Shown here piece by piece: positions 1 through 9,199 of a stretch of DNA of 64,000 nucleotides. How positions within the stretch are numbered: position 1 is the stretch's first letter; each line of letters begins with the position of its first letter. Source of the DNA: Spiribacter sp. 2438. GTDB lineage: Bacteria > Pseudomonadota > Gammaproteobacteria > Nitrococcales > Nitrococcaceae. The position numbers were made by a program, and so were the translations under genes. The notes below the pieces were generated by a model. It saw nothing but the letters and a program-made list of their open reading frames with translations, was not told where the DNA came from and searched no databases. The stretch lies in the NCBI RefSeq assembly GCF_009676705.1, contig NZ_CP046046.1, positions 186,001-250,000 on the forward strand. The letters run 5' to 3'.

Positions 1-184
1 CACCGCCGAGGAGTCCCGCCACGAACAGATAGCGCCAGACACCGGCGCCGCCGGGTTTGGCGATGATCTCGCCAACGATGCCGCTGATCCCGGCAATGCG
101 GCCGCTGCCTGCCAGTAGCAGCGTGGCCGCCAGGCCGATCAGGCTGCCGCCCAGCAGTGCGCTCAACCAGTCAAATTCCGCCAA
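1..184 (-). CDS. YeeE/YedE family membrane protein, N-terminal fragment
   Basis: This gene is cut by the left window edge; only about the first 61 residues are visible. The likely start is TTG at 184, with a GGAGG ribosome site nine bases upstream; an ATG just upstream is followed by a stop after two codons. The visible part has a hydrophobic segment followed by the motif GRIAGISGI, typical of the first half of YeeE/YedE (sulfur-transport, DUF395) proteins, so an inner-membrane location is expected. Members import thiosulfate or other sulfur compounds. It is transcribed divergently from the lipoprotein gene at 362. A complete relative of the same superfamily lies at 50408-51619. Confidence 0.7.
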   Translation of the reverse strand, partial: MAEFDWLSALLGGSLIGLAATLLLAGSGRIAGISGIVGEIIAKPGGAGVWRYLFVAGLLGG

Positions 185-361
185 TGCCTTAGTCCTCCAT
201 TAAGAAGCCGTTGAATTCCGTACCCCGCAAACTTTCGCCCGTATTGAGGCCGCTCACAAGGGCCAATTCGAGGGGATTGCGCTGGGTGCGTTATTCAACT
301 AAATTATTTACTCAGATGAATATATTCGCTAAAGTTATTTATATATTCCAGGGAGACAACA

Positions 362-1534
362 ATGATCGGTTGGAAGCAAAGAAACCATGGCATTCGGCGC
401 GGTCTTCTGGCGCTGACACCGCTGTTGGCGCTGGCATGGCTGATCACCGGCTGCGCTGCGGAAGACGTCGCGGCGCGAGACGCCGGCCACGAAATCTGGG
501 CGGTGGATCAGGGCACCAACGTCGTCTACATCTACGATGATCAGCACCAGTTGGCAGACCAGATTGATCTGCATGCACTCGGGGTGCGCACGGCTCATAT
601 GATTTCCTTCAGCAGTGACTATCGCTATGCGGTGATCGCCAGCACCGGTTCCGGGGATGTCACGGTTATTCGCACCGAGGATCGGGAGGTGGTTGAAACC
701 ATTCCCACCGGTCCCCGGACGCACATGGCCTCTTTTACTCCGGACGACAGCGCCATTGTTGTGGACGTGATTGGCTCAGCCGATGAGCCATGGAACGGTG
801 CCGTTGTGGAAATCGAGGCGGATCTGGACACCGAGACATTCTCTGTCGGCCGGTCGCTGGTGATTGCTGAGGATCCGCTGTTCGCGGCCAATGCGGACCG
901 GTTCACTGACTCCGGACCGATCTGCCACGAGTACGGTCCCGACGGCACCCATGCGTTCATCACCCTGGGGCCGGGGCTGGCCAATGGCGGGCTGGTGGTG
1001 CTTAACACCGACACCTGGTCGCTGGACCATGTGGCCGGCGTGCAAGAGCTGCCGGTCAACTGCGGTACGGTCACCAATGAGGACCGCAGTCGCATGATCC
1101 TCACCGCAGGGTCAGGCGAGGTTGGCGAGTATTACGTCATCGACACCCGCACCTTCGAGGTGGTTGCCCAGGGTGACACCCGGGGTCAGGATGCCCATGG
1201 CGTCTGGTTGACTCAGGATGGCAGCGAATTCTGGATCGTGAATCGGGTTTCCGACGACGGCGTTATTCTGGATGCGGACACCTTTGAGGTCGTGGATTCA
1301 TTTCATGAAGTCGGGGGCACACCGGATCTGATGGTGGCATCTCCAAACGGTGAGCACTTCTATGTCTCGCTGCGGGGGCCGAACCCCAAGTCGGCGGCGC
1401 ATGTCGCCTTTGGTGAAACACCGGGATTTAGTGTTCTCAACGTCGCAGACCGGTCGCTGGTGGACGTGATCCAGCCCGACGGCGATAACCCGGACAGCGA
1501 CTTCCACGGCATCGGAGTGCGCGTTCTGAACTAG
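362..1534 (+). CDS. beta-propeller (YVTN-type repeat) lipoprotein
   Basis: The 390-residue product begins with a charged N-terminus, a hydrophobic stretch and a lipobox ending in ITGC at about residue 31, so it is probably a lipoprotein anchored in the periplasm or outer membrane. The mature part contains repeated blades of the form 'value, D-x-x-T-x-E-V-V' (for example the RTEDREVVETIPTG and DTRTFEVVAQGD segments), typical of YVTN/cytochrome cd1-like beta-propellers. No catalytic motif is visible; such proteins are often binding or scaffold proteins. The ribosome site AGGGAGACAACA precedes ATG 362. The upstream 177 bases (185-361) are AT-rich relative to their surroundings and presumably hold the divergent promoters. 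Its stop overlaps the convergent tag stop in the tetranucleotide CTAG. Confidence 0.75.
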   Translation: MIGWKQRNHGIRRGLLALTPLLALAWLITGCAAEDVAARDAGHEIWAVDQGTNVVYIYDDQHQLADQIDLHALGVRTAHMISFSSDYRYAVIASTGSGDVTVIRTEDREVVETIPTGPRTHMASFTPDDSAIVVDVIGSADEPWNGAVVEIEADLDTETFSVGRSLVIAEDPLFAANADRFTDSGPICHEYGPDGTHAFITLGPGLANGGLVVLNTDTWSLDHVAGVQELPVNCGTVTNEDRSRMILTAGSGEVGEYYVIDTRTFEVVAQGDTRGQDAHGVWLTQDGSEFWIVNRVSDDGVILDADTFEVVDSFHEVGGTPDLMVASPNGEHFYVSLRGPNPKSAAHVAFGETPGFSVLNVADRSLVDVIQPDGDNPDSDFHGIGVRVLN

Positions 1535-2127
1535 CCTCTGGCGGAATGTCTGCGGCGACGAGCCTGCTCCACCGGGCCACGCCGCAGACAGTCCATTTCG
1601 TGATCATTGATCAGGCCCATTGACTGCATGAACGCATAAATCGTGGTGGGACCGACAAATCGCCAGCCGCGGGATTTCAGCGCCCTGGCGAGGGCCACGG
1701 ATTCCGGTGAGGTGGTGACGGCCTGCGGTGGCCGGGAGTGGTCGGGCGCCGGCTCGTAGCGCCAGATGAATTCGGCCAGGGACCCCGCTTCGCCCACCAG
1801 TTCCCGGGCCCGGGCGGCGTTGTTGATCACCGCCTCGATCTTGCCACGATGGCGGATAATGCCGGGCTCCTGAAGCAACCGCTCGACGTCTGACGCCGTC
1901 ATGGCGGCGACCCGACGGTAGTCGAACCCACGGAACATGTCGCGGAAGTTGTCCCGCTTGTTCAGCACCGTCCGCCAGCTCAGCCCGCACTGAAACACTT
2001 CAAGGCAGAGCTTTTCGAACAGCCGATGGTCGTCATCCACGGGCATCCCCCACTCGTTATCGTGGTAAATGATGAGCTCCGGGACATCGGCGCACCAGGC
2101 ACAGCGACGAGGGGGAGTTTGTGGCAT
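1531..2127 (-). CDS. tag: DNA-3-methyladenine glycosylase I
   Basis: This 198-residue protein matches the Tag family throughout: N-terminal RCAWC, the YHDNEWG motif, FEKLCLEVFQCGLSW with the conserved acidic residue, and a C-terminal segment containing the second half of the zinc site (HEMDC). Tag removes 3-methyladenine from alkylated DNA in base excision repair, in the cytoplasm. Length is normal for the family (E. coli 187). It is convergent with the lipoprotein gene, sharing the four stop-codon bases, and lies about 70 bases from the end of the M23 peptidase gene on the same strand, so the two may be co-transcribed. Confidence 0.95.
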   Translation of the reverse strand: MPQTPPRRCAWCADVPELIIYHDNEWGMPVDDDHRLFEKLCLEVFQCGLSWRTVLNKRDNFRDMFRGFDYRRVAAMTASDVERLLQEPGIIRHRGKIEAVINNAARARELVGEAGSLAEFIWRYEPAPDHSRPPQAVTTSPESVALARALKSRGWRFVGPTTIYAFMQSMGLINDHEMDCLRRGPVEQARRRRHSARG

Positions 2128-2198
2128 GGGGCTATTGCAGTCGGTGGGCCTGTATGGGCCGACGGGTGAACGCTGATAAAAACCGCGGGCGGGGTGTG

Positions 2199-3176
2199 TT
2201 ACTCCGCATACCCGATCATGTCAAAGACCTTGGCGGGGTCAAGCGATTTCCCGGCTACCCGCACTTCGTAATGCAGATGTATGCCGCTGGTAAAGCCTGT
2301 CTCCCCCATGACGCCAACGACATCGCCTGGCCCGAGAACGTCCCCGACTTCGACCGCGATGCTATCCAGGTGAAAATATCGGGACTCGACGGATGATCCA
2401 TGATCAATGGTCACCATGTTGCCGGCCCGGCCTTTTTTGGCGGCAAAGGTCACACGGCCTGCACCCGAGGAAAATACCGTTGGATTTTCCCAGGACACCA
2501 AATCGATGCCCCGGTGCGGTTGGACACGACCGGTAATCGGATGCTCCCTCATCCCGAAGCTGGAGGTGACGCGACTCGCTTCAACGGGTTCGTTCAGCGG
2601 AAGGTGATCAAAAAACTCCTGGACCCGGGCGATCTCGTGCAGATTTCTTGCGGTCGTCGAGTCGATATGTTCGCTGAGCAGGCGGACGGAGCCCTTGGTG
2701 GGAGCGGTCAGGCCACCGGTACCCGGGCTGCTGGCGATCGCATTAACCACCGATCGGGTGTTCGCGCCGAGTTCTCCCACTCGCGCGGAAAGTTCTTCAT
2801 GGTGTTCTCCCACGATGTCACGCGTCATTTCGGTGTAGAGAGAAAACGCTTCCTCAATGGCATCCCGCTCGGCTTTAAGTTTGGCGTACTGCTCACTTGC
2901 GAGAATGTTCTCGAAGGTCTTCTGATACACCCCCGTGCTGAGGACACCGATCACGCAAACGAGGCAGAGGACGGCCAGTTGGTACAGGCGCCCTTGCCAT
3001 TTGATCCTGCTTTTCTGCTCTGCAAGGAAGTTATCGATGTCCCGGCGGTTGCAGTGAATATGCGCAACACCCTGTTGGCCGAGGATGATGATTCCGTTGC
3101 CATTCTCGGCGTCGAGCCCGCCCCGGATATCGGCAAGCCAGCGATGCCGGATATTGCTTTCATTGTCGGTGGTCAT
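2199..3176 (-). CDS. M23 family (LytM) metallopeptidase, membrane-anchored
   Basis: I place the start at ATG 3176 (MTTDNESN); an in-frame ATG lies 22 codons earlier. The 325-residue product has a single hydrophobic segment at about residues 65-84, a coiled-coil-like helical stretch (about 90-140), then a C-terminal LytM/peptidase M23 domain with HRGIDLV (first zinc His and Asp) and the GIHLHYEVR motif (second His pair). All zinc ligands appear present, so an active peptidoglycan endopeptidase, or an amidase activator working in the periplasm, is likely. An extra N-terminal cytoplasmic region of about 60 residues is unusual. It lies about 230 bases downstream of tRNA-Phe on the same strand. 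Confidence 0.85.
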   Translation of the reverse strand: MTTDNESNIRHRWLADIRGGLDAENGNGIIILGQQGVAHIHCNRRDIDNFLAEQKSRIKWQGRLYQLAVLCLVCVIGVLSTGVYQKTFENILASEQYAKLKAERDAIEEAFSLYTEMTRDIVGEHHEELSARVGELGANTRSVVNAIASSPGTGGLTAPTKGSVRLLSEHIDSTTARNLHEIARVQEFFDHLPLNEPVEASRVTSSFGMREHPITGRVQPHRGIDLVSWENPTVFSSGAGRVTFAAKKGRAGNMVTIDHGSSVESRYFHLDSIAVEVGDVLGPGDVVGVMGETGFTSGIHLHYEVRVAGKSLDPAKVFDMIGYAE

Positions 3177-3405
3177 CGGACTAGTTGCGCTCCAGTGGGG
3201 ACTGTCGCTGCCAACAGACCACACCTGCCCGCCACTTTCCATACCGCCTCAAGGGGATACGGCAGATTGCCGGTACCAGCACGCGGGTAGGTTAGGTGCG
3301 CATCACTTGATGAGATCGAGCACACGGCGTGTTGCCTGGAACGAGGTGTGCTAAGACTGTGCTGTAGGTTTAGGTGGGGGGAGAGCACTGTAAGTGCTTG
3401 AAAGA

Positions 3406-3481
3406 TGGTGGCCAGGGAGAGAATCGAACTCCCGACACGACGATTTTCAGTCGTCTGCTCTACCAACTGAGCTACCTGGCC
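3406..3481 (-). tRNA. tRNA-Phe (GAA)
   Basis: A full cloverleaf reads on the minus strand: acceptor GGCCAGG paired with CCTGGCC, D-arm GCTCAGTTGGTAGAGC, anticodon stem GACGA/TCGTC with loop CTGAAAA (anticodon GAA), T-arm GGGAGTTCGATTCTCCC in canonical position, discriminator A and an encoded CCA. Length is 76 nt. A weak 6-bp hairpin (AGCACT/AGTGCT) follows the 3' end without a clear T-tract. Confidence 0.98.
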
Positions 3482-3645
3482 GCCGAAGGCGTATTCAACC
3501 CGATGGAGGGGGTTGGGTCAAGGCGGCTGCCAGTTTATCGCGGTACCCGACTTCGGGTATGTGTCGTTGCCTCCGGTTGTGCAATCTTACTGCCGCTCAG
3601 ACTGATATCCGGGTGTCGCGGGATACCCCAGAACAGGGGTGAGAG

Positions 3646-5112
3646 GTGACTGGATTTGTTGATACAGGAACGCTCGTCCTGGTGCTCGCCGTGGGCAGTA
3701 TGGCGTTCGGCGGCATTTCTCTGGTCGGTGGCGGGGCCAGTGACGCCGCCAACCGGTTCTGGGCTATCGGTTTTCTTCTGGGGGGTGCCGGCCTACTGCT
3801 GTTGCTCCTGCGGAGCACGATTCCCGATTCGCTGAGCATTCATCTGGGGAACTCGGTCATCCTGAGTGGGCTGGGCTGCTTGCTCCACGCACTGACAGTC
3901 CACACGGGAAAATCCCGGTTCACTCCGGTCACGGTCGTCTGGTGGTTGATTAGCGTCGGCGTGTTTAACGTGGCCGCAAGTCCGATCGTCGGCGCAGCCG
4001 TCGATGTTCGAGTGTTGATCATGTCCGCGGCCGTGATCACAAGTCAGATACTCGCACTTCAAATTCTCGGTCTTCCGTTCCGCCACCCCGACCGGGTGCA
4101 TCGGTTTCTGTGGGCAACACATGCAATTCTGGGTCTGGCATTCAGCTTCAGGTTTCTCTTTATTCTACTGGCTGAGTTCGAAATACAGGCCGCCGAGCCT
4201 TATCCATATTTTTTCGAACATGTTATTGACGCCCTGTTTTTTCTGATCGTTATTTTCCTGCCGTTTACACAGGCGCCTGCTTTCCTCCTGCTCAGGAAGC
4301 AACGGGCGGATCGGGAGACTGGGATCGCACGGCAGCGGCTCGCTCAAGTCGAGGCGTCAGGCAGGGTTGAACGTCGTCTCCAGGCTGAGCGCTTGCAGAT
4401 GGCGCGCGAAACCGCCATCGAACATTTCGCCCGTGGGCTGGCGCATGACGCCAATAACATTCTGGGTACGCTTCAGCTGGCGCATGGTGAGTTGAGGAGT
4501 CGGGTCAAGCGCGGCCTGAAAATCGAAATGGCGACGTTGAAATTCATGGGTTCTGCCCTGGGTCACGCACAAGCCACTACCTCGGGGTTGATGGCGATGG
4601 CCAGTAATCAGCCTTCACCGCTGGAGCGGGTCTGTGTGGATAAAATGGTCAAAGAGGTGGCTGCGGCAATCGAATTTATGCTCCCGGAGAACATCCGCCT
4701 GGAAATTGCGAGTGAAACCGGGTTGGTCGTTCGAAGCCACCAAGGTTTTTTGCGTTCCGCGCTTTTTAATCTGGCTTTGAACGCCCGAGACGCCATGCCA
4801 ACCGGCGGAGTCATCCGTATAGGCGCCTTCCGCCGTGCACAGTCTCCGACTGGGTCCAGAAGAATCGGCATGAATTTGCGGGGACCCGTGGTGGACATCG
4901 CCATTACCGATGAGGGGGGTGGCATCAGCGATGAGCTTCTCAAGCAGTTATTCGCCCCCGGGTTTTCGGGCCGGGAGGGTGGAGAAAATCGCGGCTATGG
5001 CCTTTACATCGTGGAGCGGGTCGTTACCCGGACCGACGCGGAGCTGGTGGTCGACACAGCGGCCGATCGAGGAACCGAGATGCACTTATTAATGCGGGAG
5101 GAATTGAGTTGA
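3646..5112 (+). CDS. membrane sensor histidine kinase
   Basis: The 488-residue protein has about seven hydrophobic segments in residues 1-225, a linker, then a kinase core. The phospho-acceptor lies in the motif GLAHDANNILG (His at about residue 267), the N-box in LFNLALNARDAMP, and G-boxes in DEGGGISDE and RGYGLYIVE. The His-Asp-x-Asn pattern is like NtrB-type kinases. No PAS, HAMP or recognised periplasmic sensor domain is visible, so sensing is probably through the membrane bundle. GTG start at 3646 follows a purine-rich site. Its stop overlaps the start of the response regulator (TTGA), so the pair is translationally coupled. The stimulus and target genes cannot be told from the sequence. 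Confidence 0.85.
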   Translation: MTGFVDTGTLVLVLAVGSMAFGGISLVGGGASDAANRFWAIGFLLGGAGLLLLLLRSTIPDSLSIHLGNSVILSGLGCLLHALTVHTGKSRFTPVTVVWWLISVGVFNVAASPIVGAAVDVRVLIMSAAVITSQILALQILGLPFRHPDRVHRFLWATHAILGLAFSFRFLFILLAEFEIQAAEPYPYFFEHVIDALFFLIVIFLPFTQAPAFLLLRKQRADRETGIARQRLAQVEASGRVERRLQAERLQMARETAIEHFARGLAHDANNILGTLQLAHGELRSRVKRGLKIEMATLKFMGSALGHAQATTSGLMAMASNQPSPLERVCVDKMVKEVAAAIEFMLPENIRLEIASETGLVVRSHQGFLRSALFNLALNARDAMPTGGVIRIGAFRRAQSPTGSRRIGMNLRGPVVDIAITDEGGGISDELLKQLFAPGFSGREGGENRGYGLYIVERVVTRTDAELVVDTAADRGTEMHLLMREELS

Positions 5113-5732
5113 CATCGAACCATTTGAAAGCCGTGGGCGCGGTGATCATTGAGGACGATCGTATGTTCTCCGAGTTGCTGGCACGCTCGTTGATTGATGT
5201 CGCGGGCCTCAGATTACTGGCCCGGGCCTACTCGGTAGAAGAGGGCATCCGGGCCTGCCTGGAGCATCGCCCGCAGCTAGTGATTCTTGACCTGGCCCTG
5301 CCAGATGGGTCTGGCCTTGATGTTCTGCGCCACTTGACCGGGTCACGTTTGGAAACTGATACGGTCATTCTATCCGCCCACGCCGATGATTTTGTCGCAC
5401 CGAAAGAACTCAAGGACAACATAGTCGCTGTGGTGAGCAAGGCTGAAGCGTACCGCCTGGTTAATGAGGAGGTGCGTCAGCTAATCAAGGTCCGTCTGCC
5501 CGGGGTGGAAGATGAGGCGGCCCTGGTTGAGAGCTTGACGCCCCGGGAGTTAGAGGTGTTCGGCCTGCTGGGCGAAGGCCTTACCACTCAGGCGATCGCC
5601 AAGCGCCTGAATCGCTCCGCGGCGACGATTGCCACCCATCGCAAGGTGATCGCTTTAAAACTCCGCTGCAGCGGAGCGGCGCTGATGACGATGGCAGCGA
5701 GGCATTATTCCCGCTTTGTCAGCATCCCTTAG
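5109..5732 (+). CDS. LuxR/NarL-type response regulator
   Basis: The 207-residue protein has a receiver domain at residues 8-125 (acidic pocket EDD, phospho-acceptor Asp in LVILDLALPDG, conserved Lys in VVSKAEA) and a C-terminal helix-turn-helix of LuxR type (LTPRELEVFGLLGEG, TTQAIAKRLNRSAATIATHRK). It is the expected partner of the kinase that ends at 5112; the TTG start lies inside the kinase stop region. It should bind DNA after phosphorylation and control transcription of unknown genes. The final residues end a few bases before the convergent yggX gene. Confidence 0.9.
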   Translation: MTSNHLKAVGAVIIEDDRMFSELLARSLIDVAGLRLLARAYSVEEGIRACLEHRPQLVILDLALPDGSGLDVLRHLTGSRLETDTVILSAHADDFVAPKELKDNIVAVVSKAEAYRLVNEEVRQLIKVRLPGVEDEAALVESLTPRELEVFGLLGEGLTTQAIAKRLNRSAATIATHRKVIALKLRCSGAALMTMAARHYSRFVSIP

Positions 5733-5739
5733 TGAACAG

Positions 5740-6012
5740 TTATTCTTCGGGCCTGAAATCCGGCGGCGGTGCCGAGCCCTCGCCGAAGAAAAACTTTTCC
5801 ATCTCCTGTTCCAGGAACTGGCGGGCCTTGGGGTCCATGGGCGAGAGCCGGTACTCGTTGATCAGCATGGTCTGATGACCCAGCCACATCTGCCAGCCCT
5901 CCTGGCTGACGTTTTCGACGATGCGCTCGCCAAGCTCGCCCGGGTAGGGCTGGCGCTTCAGGCGCGGGCCTTCGCGGCCGGCCTTGACGCAAAAAACCGT
6001 TTCCTCGCTCAT
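5740..6012 (-). CDS. yggX: YggX, Fe(2+)-trafficking / Fe-S protection protein
   Basis: The 90-residue product matches YggX closely: N-terminal Cys8, the motif [10 protein letters not shown][16 protein letters not shown] and [10 protein letters not shown]. YggX is a small cytoplasmic protein that protects Fe-S clusters from oxidative damage and is linked to labile iron. Its ATG overlaps the mutY stop by four bases, the usual mutY-yggX coupling in gammaproteobacteria; MutY itself carries an Fe-S cluster. It is convergent with the response regulator gene, seven bases away. Confidence 0.97.
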   Translation of the reverse strand: MSEETVFCVKAGREGPRLKRQPYPGELGERIVENVSQEGWQMWLGHQTMLINEYRLSPMDPKARQFLEQEMEKFFFGEGSAPPPDFRPEE

Positions 6013-7064
6013 ATTGCAGGCTCCTTTTGCTCGAGCAGTCGCTGAACCGGGGCGGGCAGACCACCCGAAAGACTCACGCCGGGTTTATACCAGACATGGT
6101 CTTCATCGCGCAGGGTGATCGGCGCAATCAGCCGCGCGTGCTGCGGGTGGATCAGGAGGGAGAAGTGAGTGATTTCATGCCGTAGCGGCGGCGCGGCGTC
6201 CTGCATTTGAATTTCAATACCGAGGTTTTCCCGGGCCCAGGTCATCGGCTCGGCCTCCGGGGGACATTCCGGAGGGCTCAGCAGGCCACCCCACAAACCC
6301 TGCGGGGGGCGCCGCACCATCAGAATGCCATCGTTGGAATTGCGGATTATTAGCATCCGAACCGCTCGCTGAGGCCGCTCCCGGGGTGGCCGGCGCTCCG
6401 GATAAGCCATAGGGTTGCCCCGGGCATACGCCTGACAGCCGCTCTGCAGGGGGCAGAGGTGACACGCCGGCCGACGGGTACACACCATGGACCCCAGATC
6501 CATCATGGCCTGATTGAAATCCCGGGGCCGGGCGGCGGGGGTATGTTGTTCGCTGAGTTCCCAGAGTTGCCGGGTTACCCGGGACCGGCCGGGCCAGCCC
6601 GGCACCGCGTGATAGCGGGCCAGAACGCGTTTGACGTTACCGTCAAGAATGGCGTGGCGCTCATTACGGGAGAGGGACAGGATCGCTCCCGCAGTGGAGC
6701 GCCCGATGCCGGGCAGCCTCTGCACCTGCTCGATGTCGTCGGGAAACTCGCCGTCGTGCTCTTCAACCAGAACCCGGGCGCAGCGATGCAGGTTGCGGGC
6801 ACGGGCGTAGTATCCCAGCCCGGCCCAAAGCGCCATGACCTCATCCAGCGACGCACTGGCCAGCACGGGCAAATCTGGGAAGCGCTCCATGAACCGCCGG
6901 AAATAGGGGATGACCGTGGCCACCTGGGTCTGCTGGAGCATGACCTCGGAAATCCAGACCCGGTACGGGGTTGCCGGATGCTGCCAGGGCAGGTCATGGC
7001 GGCCATGGGCGTCGAACCAGGCCAGGACCTCAGAGGCCAGCGAAGCGTCTTGATCGGTTGCCAT
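6009..7064 (-). CDS. mutY: A/G-specific adenine glycosylase MutY
   Basis: The 351-residue protein has the MutY helix-hairpin-helix glycosylase core (EVMLQQTQV with the catalytic Glu, [12 protein letters not shown] hairpin, ILDGNVKRV with the catalytic Asp), an Fe-S cluster segment ([17 protein letters not shown]) and a C-terminal NUDIX-like domain ([10 protein letters not shown]) that recognises 8-oxoguanine. It removes adenine mispaired with 8-oxoguanine. One oddity: the first two cluster cysteines are separated by five residues rather than the usual six. It sits in a minus-strand operon asmA-mutY-yggX; its ATG shares one base with the asmA stop. Confidence 0.97.
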   Translation of the reverse strand: MATDQDASLASEVLAWFDAHGRHDLPWQHPATPYRVWISEVMLQQTQVATVIPYFRRFMERFPDLPVLASASLDEVMALWAGLGYYARARNLHRCARVLVEEHDGEFPDDIEQVQRLPGIGRSTAGAILSLSRNERHAILDGNVKRVLARYHAVPGWPGRSRVTRQLWELSEQHTPAARPRDFNQAMMDLGSMVCTRRPACHLCPLQSGCQAYARGNPMAYPERRPPRERPQRAVRMLIIRNSNDGILMVRRPPQGLWGGLLSPPECPPEAEPMTWARENLGIEIQMQDAAPPLRHEITHFSLLIHPQHARLIAPITLRDEDHVWYKPGVSLSGGLPAPVQRLLEQKEPAI

Positions 7065-8596
7065 TAATTGAACAGACCGCGCAGCTCTTCTCCAAGATCG
7101 TCCACCTGCTCTTCGAGCCTTTCACGGAGGTCATCCACCTCCCGCTCCAGGCGCTCCCTGAGCTGTTCGCCCCCGGCCTCCTGGAGTGCCTGCTCGAGGT
7201 TGACCCGAATCCGTGGCTCTTCCCAGCTGCCGGTGATCTGCAGGGGAATGGTCGCACCCTCCAGCGCTTCGATGGGTTGTCCGTCCTGGCCTTCCAGCGT
7301 TCCGACCACGGTGACGCGCAAGGAGAAGTCCAATGTCTCTTCTACCAAGTCGGTGCTGCCGCCGCCGCGAATGCGCAGCAGCGGCGAATCCAGAGCGATG
7401 TCGTCGCTGTGGGCCACCCCCTGGCGGATATCCAATGTGCCCGACAGGCTGGTGAAGTCGGTGCTGGGCATATCGTCGGGCTCTTCCACAGACCGGCCTT
7501 CGAGACGGGCCAGTGCGTTGCGGAGGGTGCGGGCCACGTTAATCCCGCGGATGGCGCCATCCCGGACCAGCCACTCGCCTTCCGCATTCAGCGTGGCCAT
7601 GGCCGGCTCGGCACCGGCCAGCAGCAGACGACCGTTGGCATTGATGGAAGCTTCACCGGTGACCCGATCGAAGTCGGCCAGGTCGGCCACCAGGGGGCCG
7701 ATGGAAACACCACTCAATACCTCGTCAAAGTGCAGCGGTGTGCCGTCCGAGGCCGTGTCCAGCCGCATATCACCGGCGTAGTCCCCTCCATAAAAGCGAG
7801 CGCTGAGCGGATGCAAGCGCCATCCCGTGTCGGTCGGTCGGGCATCCAGCGCCAGTTCGGTGAGCGTCAGATCATCAATCTCGATGGTGGTCTCGCGCAG
7901 TGACAGGCTGCCATCCCGTCGCACCACCAGATCGCCCATCGCCCGGGTGTCCGTCAGGGTGCCCGCCTGCTCGACCAGGCCGCTCAGCTCAAAGGGGGTG
8001 GCCTCGTCGAAGGCCATGCTGCCCAGCGCGACATTGACCGGATCAACGGTCACGGCGGAGTCGGTGGTGCGGTCCTCGTGGCGGATGCGGCCGTCGGAAA
8101 GCTCGATTCCACCCAGGCTGATGGCGGCAATCCAGCCCGGGAGCGGCCCGTTGCCGTGCATTTCGCCATTGCCGTCGGTGTTGGTCCCATTGTCGGCGCT
8201 GGTCCCCTCGAACAGACCTTCCCAGTTGGCGCGACCATCGGCGTTGCGAATCAGATTGAGCGCGGGGCGGTCGATCTCCAGGGTTTCAAGCTCGACCCGG
8301 CCCCGGAGGAGCGGCGGCACTGCCATGCCGACCCGCAGCGACTCGGCGCTGGCAAACGGTTGGTCGTCAAAACCCTCGCCGCTGCCAAGCCGCCAGGCGC
8401 CAAGATCGATGCCGAGGCGGGGAAACAGTGTCCAGCCGATTTCGCCTTCAATGACGAAATCCCGATCAGTCCGCTCCTCCACCGCGGCGGCGATTTCGTC
8501 GCGGTAGTCATTGGGGTCAACCAGCAGTAGCAGACCGGCGACCGCCACGATCAGCAGGAGGAGAAGGGAAACAATCGCAATGAACAAGCGCTGCAT
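7064..8596 (-). CDS. AsmA family protein
   Basis: The 510-residue protein starts with an uncleaved hydrophobic anchor (about residues 4-26) followed by the AsmA signature [13 protein letters not shown] and a long, beta-rich periplasmic region with repeats of amphipathic strands. The C-terminus is highly charged and helical. AsmA-like proteins sit in the inner membrane with a large periplasmic part and are implicated in outer-membrane assembly and phospholipid transfer between membranes. Gene order asmA-mutY-yggX is seen in other gammaproteobacteria. The host-attachment gene is divergent from it across 60 bases. Confidence 0.88.
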   Translation of the reverse strand: MQRLFIAIVSLLLLLIVAVAGLLLLVDPNDYRDEIAAAVEERTDRDFVIEGEIGWTLFPRLGIDLGAWRLGSGEGFDDQPFASAESLRVGMAVPPLLRGRVELETLEIDRPALNLIRNADGRANWEGLFEGTSADNGTNTDGNGEMHGNGPLPGWIAAISLGGIELSDGRIRHEDRTTDSAVTVDPVNVALGSMAFDEATPFELSGLVEQAGTLTDTRAMGDLVVRRDGSLSLRETTIEIDDLTLTELALDARPTDTGWRLHPLSARFYGGDYAGDMRLDTASDGTPLHFDEVLSGVSIGPLVADLADFDRVTGEASINANGRLLLAGAEPAMATLNAEGEWLVRDGAIRGINVARTLRNALARLEGRSVEEPDDMPSTDFTSLSGTLDIRQGVAHSDDIALDSPLLRIRGGGSTDLVEETLDFSLRVTVVGTLEGQDGQPIEALEGATIPLQITGSWEEPRIRVNLEQALQEAGGEQLRERLEREVDDLRERLEEQVDDLGEELRGLFN

Positions 8597-8656
8597 TTCG
8601 TCTGTCCTTTGCTCAGGGCATGAGGAAATTGTCGATCACCAAAAAGGAGAACACGA

Positions 8657-9133
8657 ATGGCCGATTACTGCATCGTTGTGGCCAACCGGGCACGGGCCCG
8701 CTTCTACAACTTGGAACACCCGGCCCAGCCGGAGTTCGAGAGCGGCCCGGATCTGGTGGAGGTGACCACCCTGGCCGCTCCCGAGCTGGCCGCGCGTCAT
8801 CAGGATCTTTATACCGATCAAATCACCGGCAGGGACCGACGGCCGGGTATCGGGGGTCATGATTATGACGAGCATCGGGAGGCCAGTGATGACGAGGCCA
8901 CCAAGCGGTTTGCGGGGGACATCGCCGACCTGATCCGCCAGCAGGGGGCGGTTCACACCATCGTCTGCGCGGAAAAGCGGATGCTCGGGTTTCTGCGCTC
9001 GGCGCTGTCGACCGCGGGGATCGCCGAGGTCAAGGAAGTGCCGCGGGACTACACGCTGTTTGAACCCCGGGAGTTGCACGCGCGGCTGGCAGAGGAGGGC
9101 CTGATACCGGGCCGCCGCCCGCCTGGCGGCTGA
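8657..9133 (+). CDS. host attachment family protein (PF10116-type)
   Basis: The 158-residue protein opens with WYCIVVANRARARFYN-like residues (ADYCIVVANRARARF) and contains RFAGDIADLI and VCAEKRMLGFLRSAL, the pattern of the 'host attachment protein' family first linked to Agrobacterium attachment to plants. It resembles an eRF1 domain 3/archaeal-pelota-like fold in related families; no enzymatic role is established. A strong ribosome site (AAAGGAG) lies seven bases before ATG 8657. It is a single gene between the asmA operon and modABC. Cytoplasmic; no signal peptide. Confidence 0.75.
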   Translation: MADYCIVVANRARARFYNLEHPAQPEFESGPDLVEVTTLAAPELAARHQDLYTDQITGRDRRPGIGGHDYDEHREASDDEATKRFAGDIADLIRQQGAVHTIVCAEKRMLGFLRSALSTAGIAEVKEVPRDYTLFEPRELHARLAEEGLIPGRRPPGG

Positions 9134-9199
9134 CTCAATTGACGTCCGGCCCGGCCCGGTAGAGCATGTCCTTCGTTTCATGCGGGAGCGTTTTCGGAT

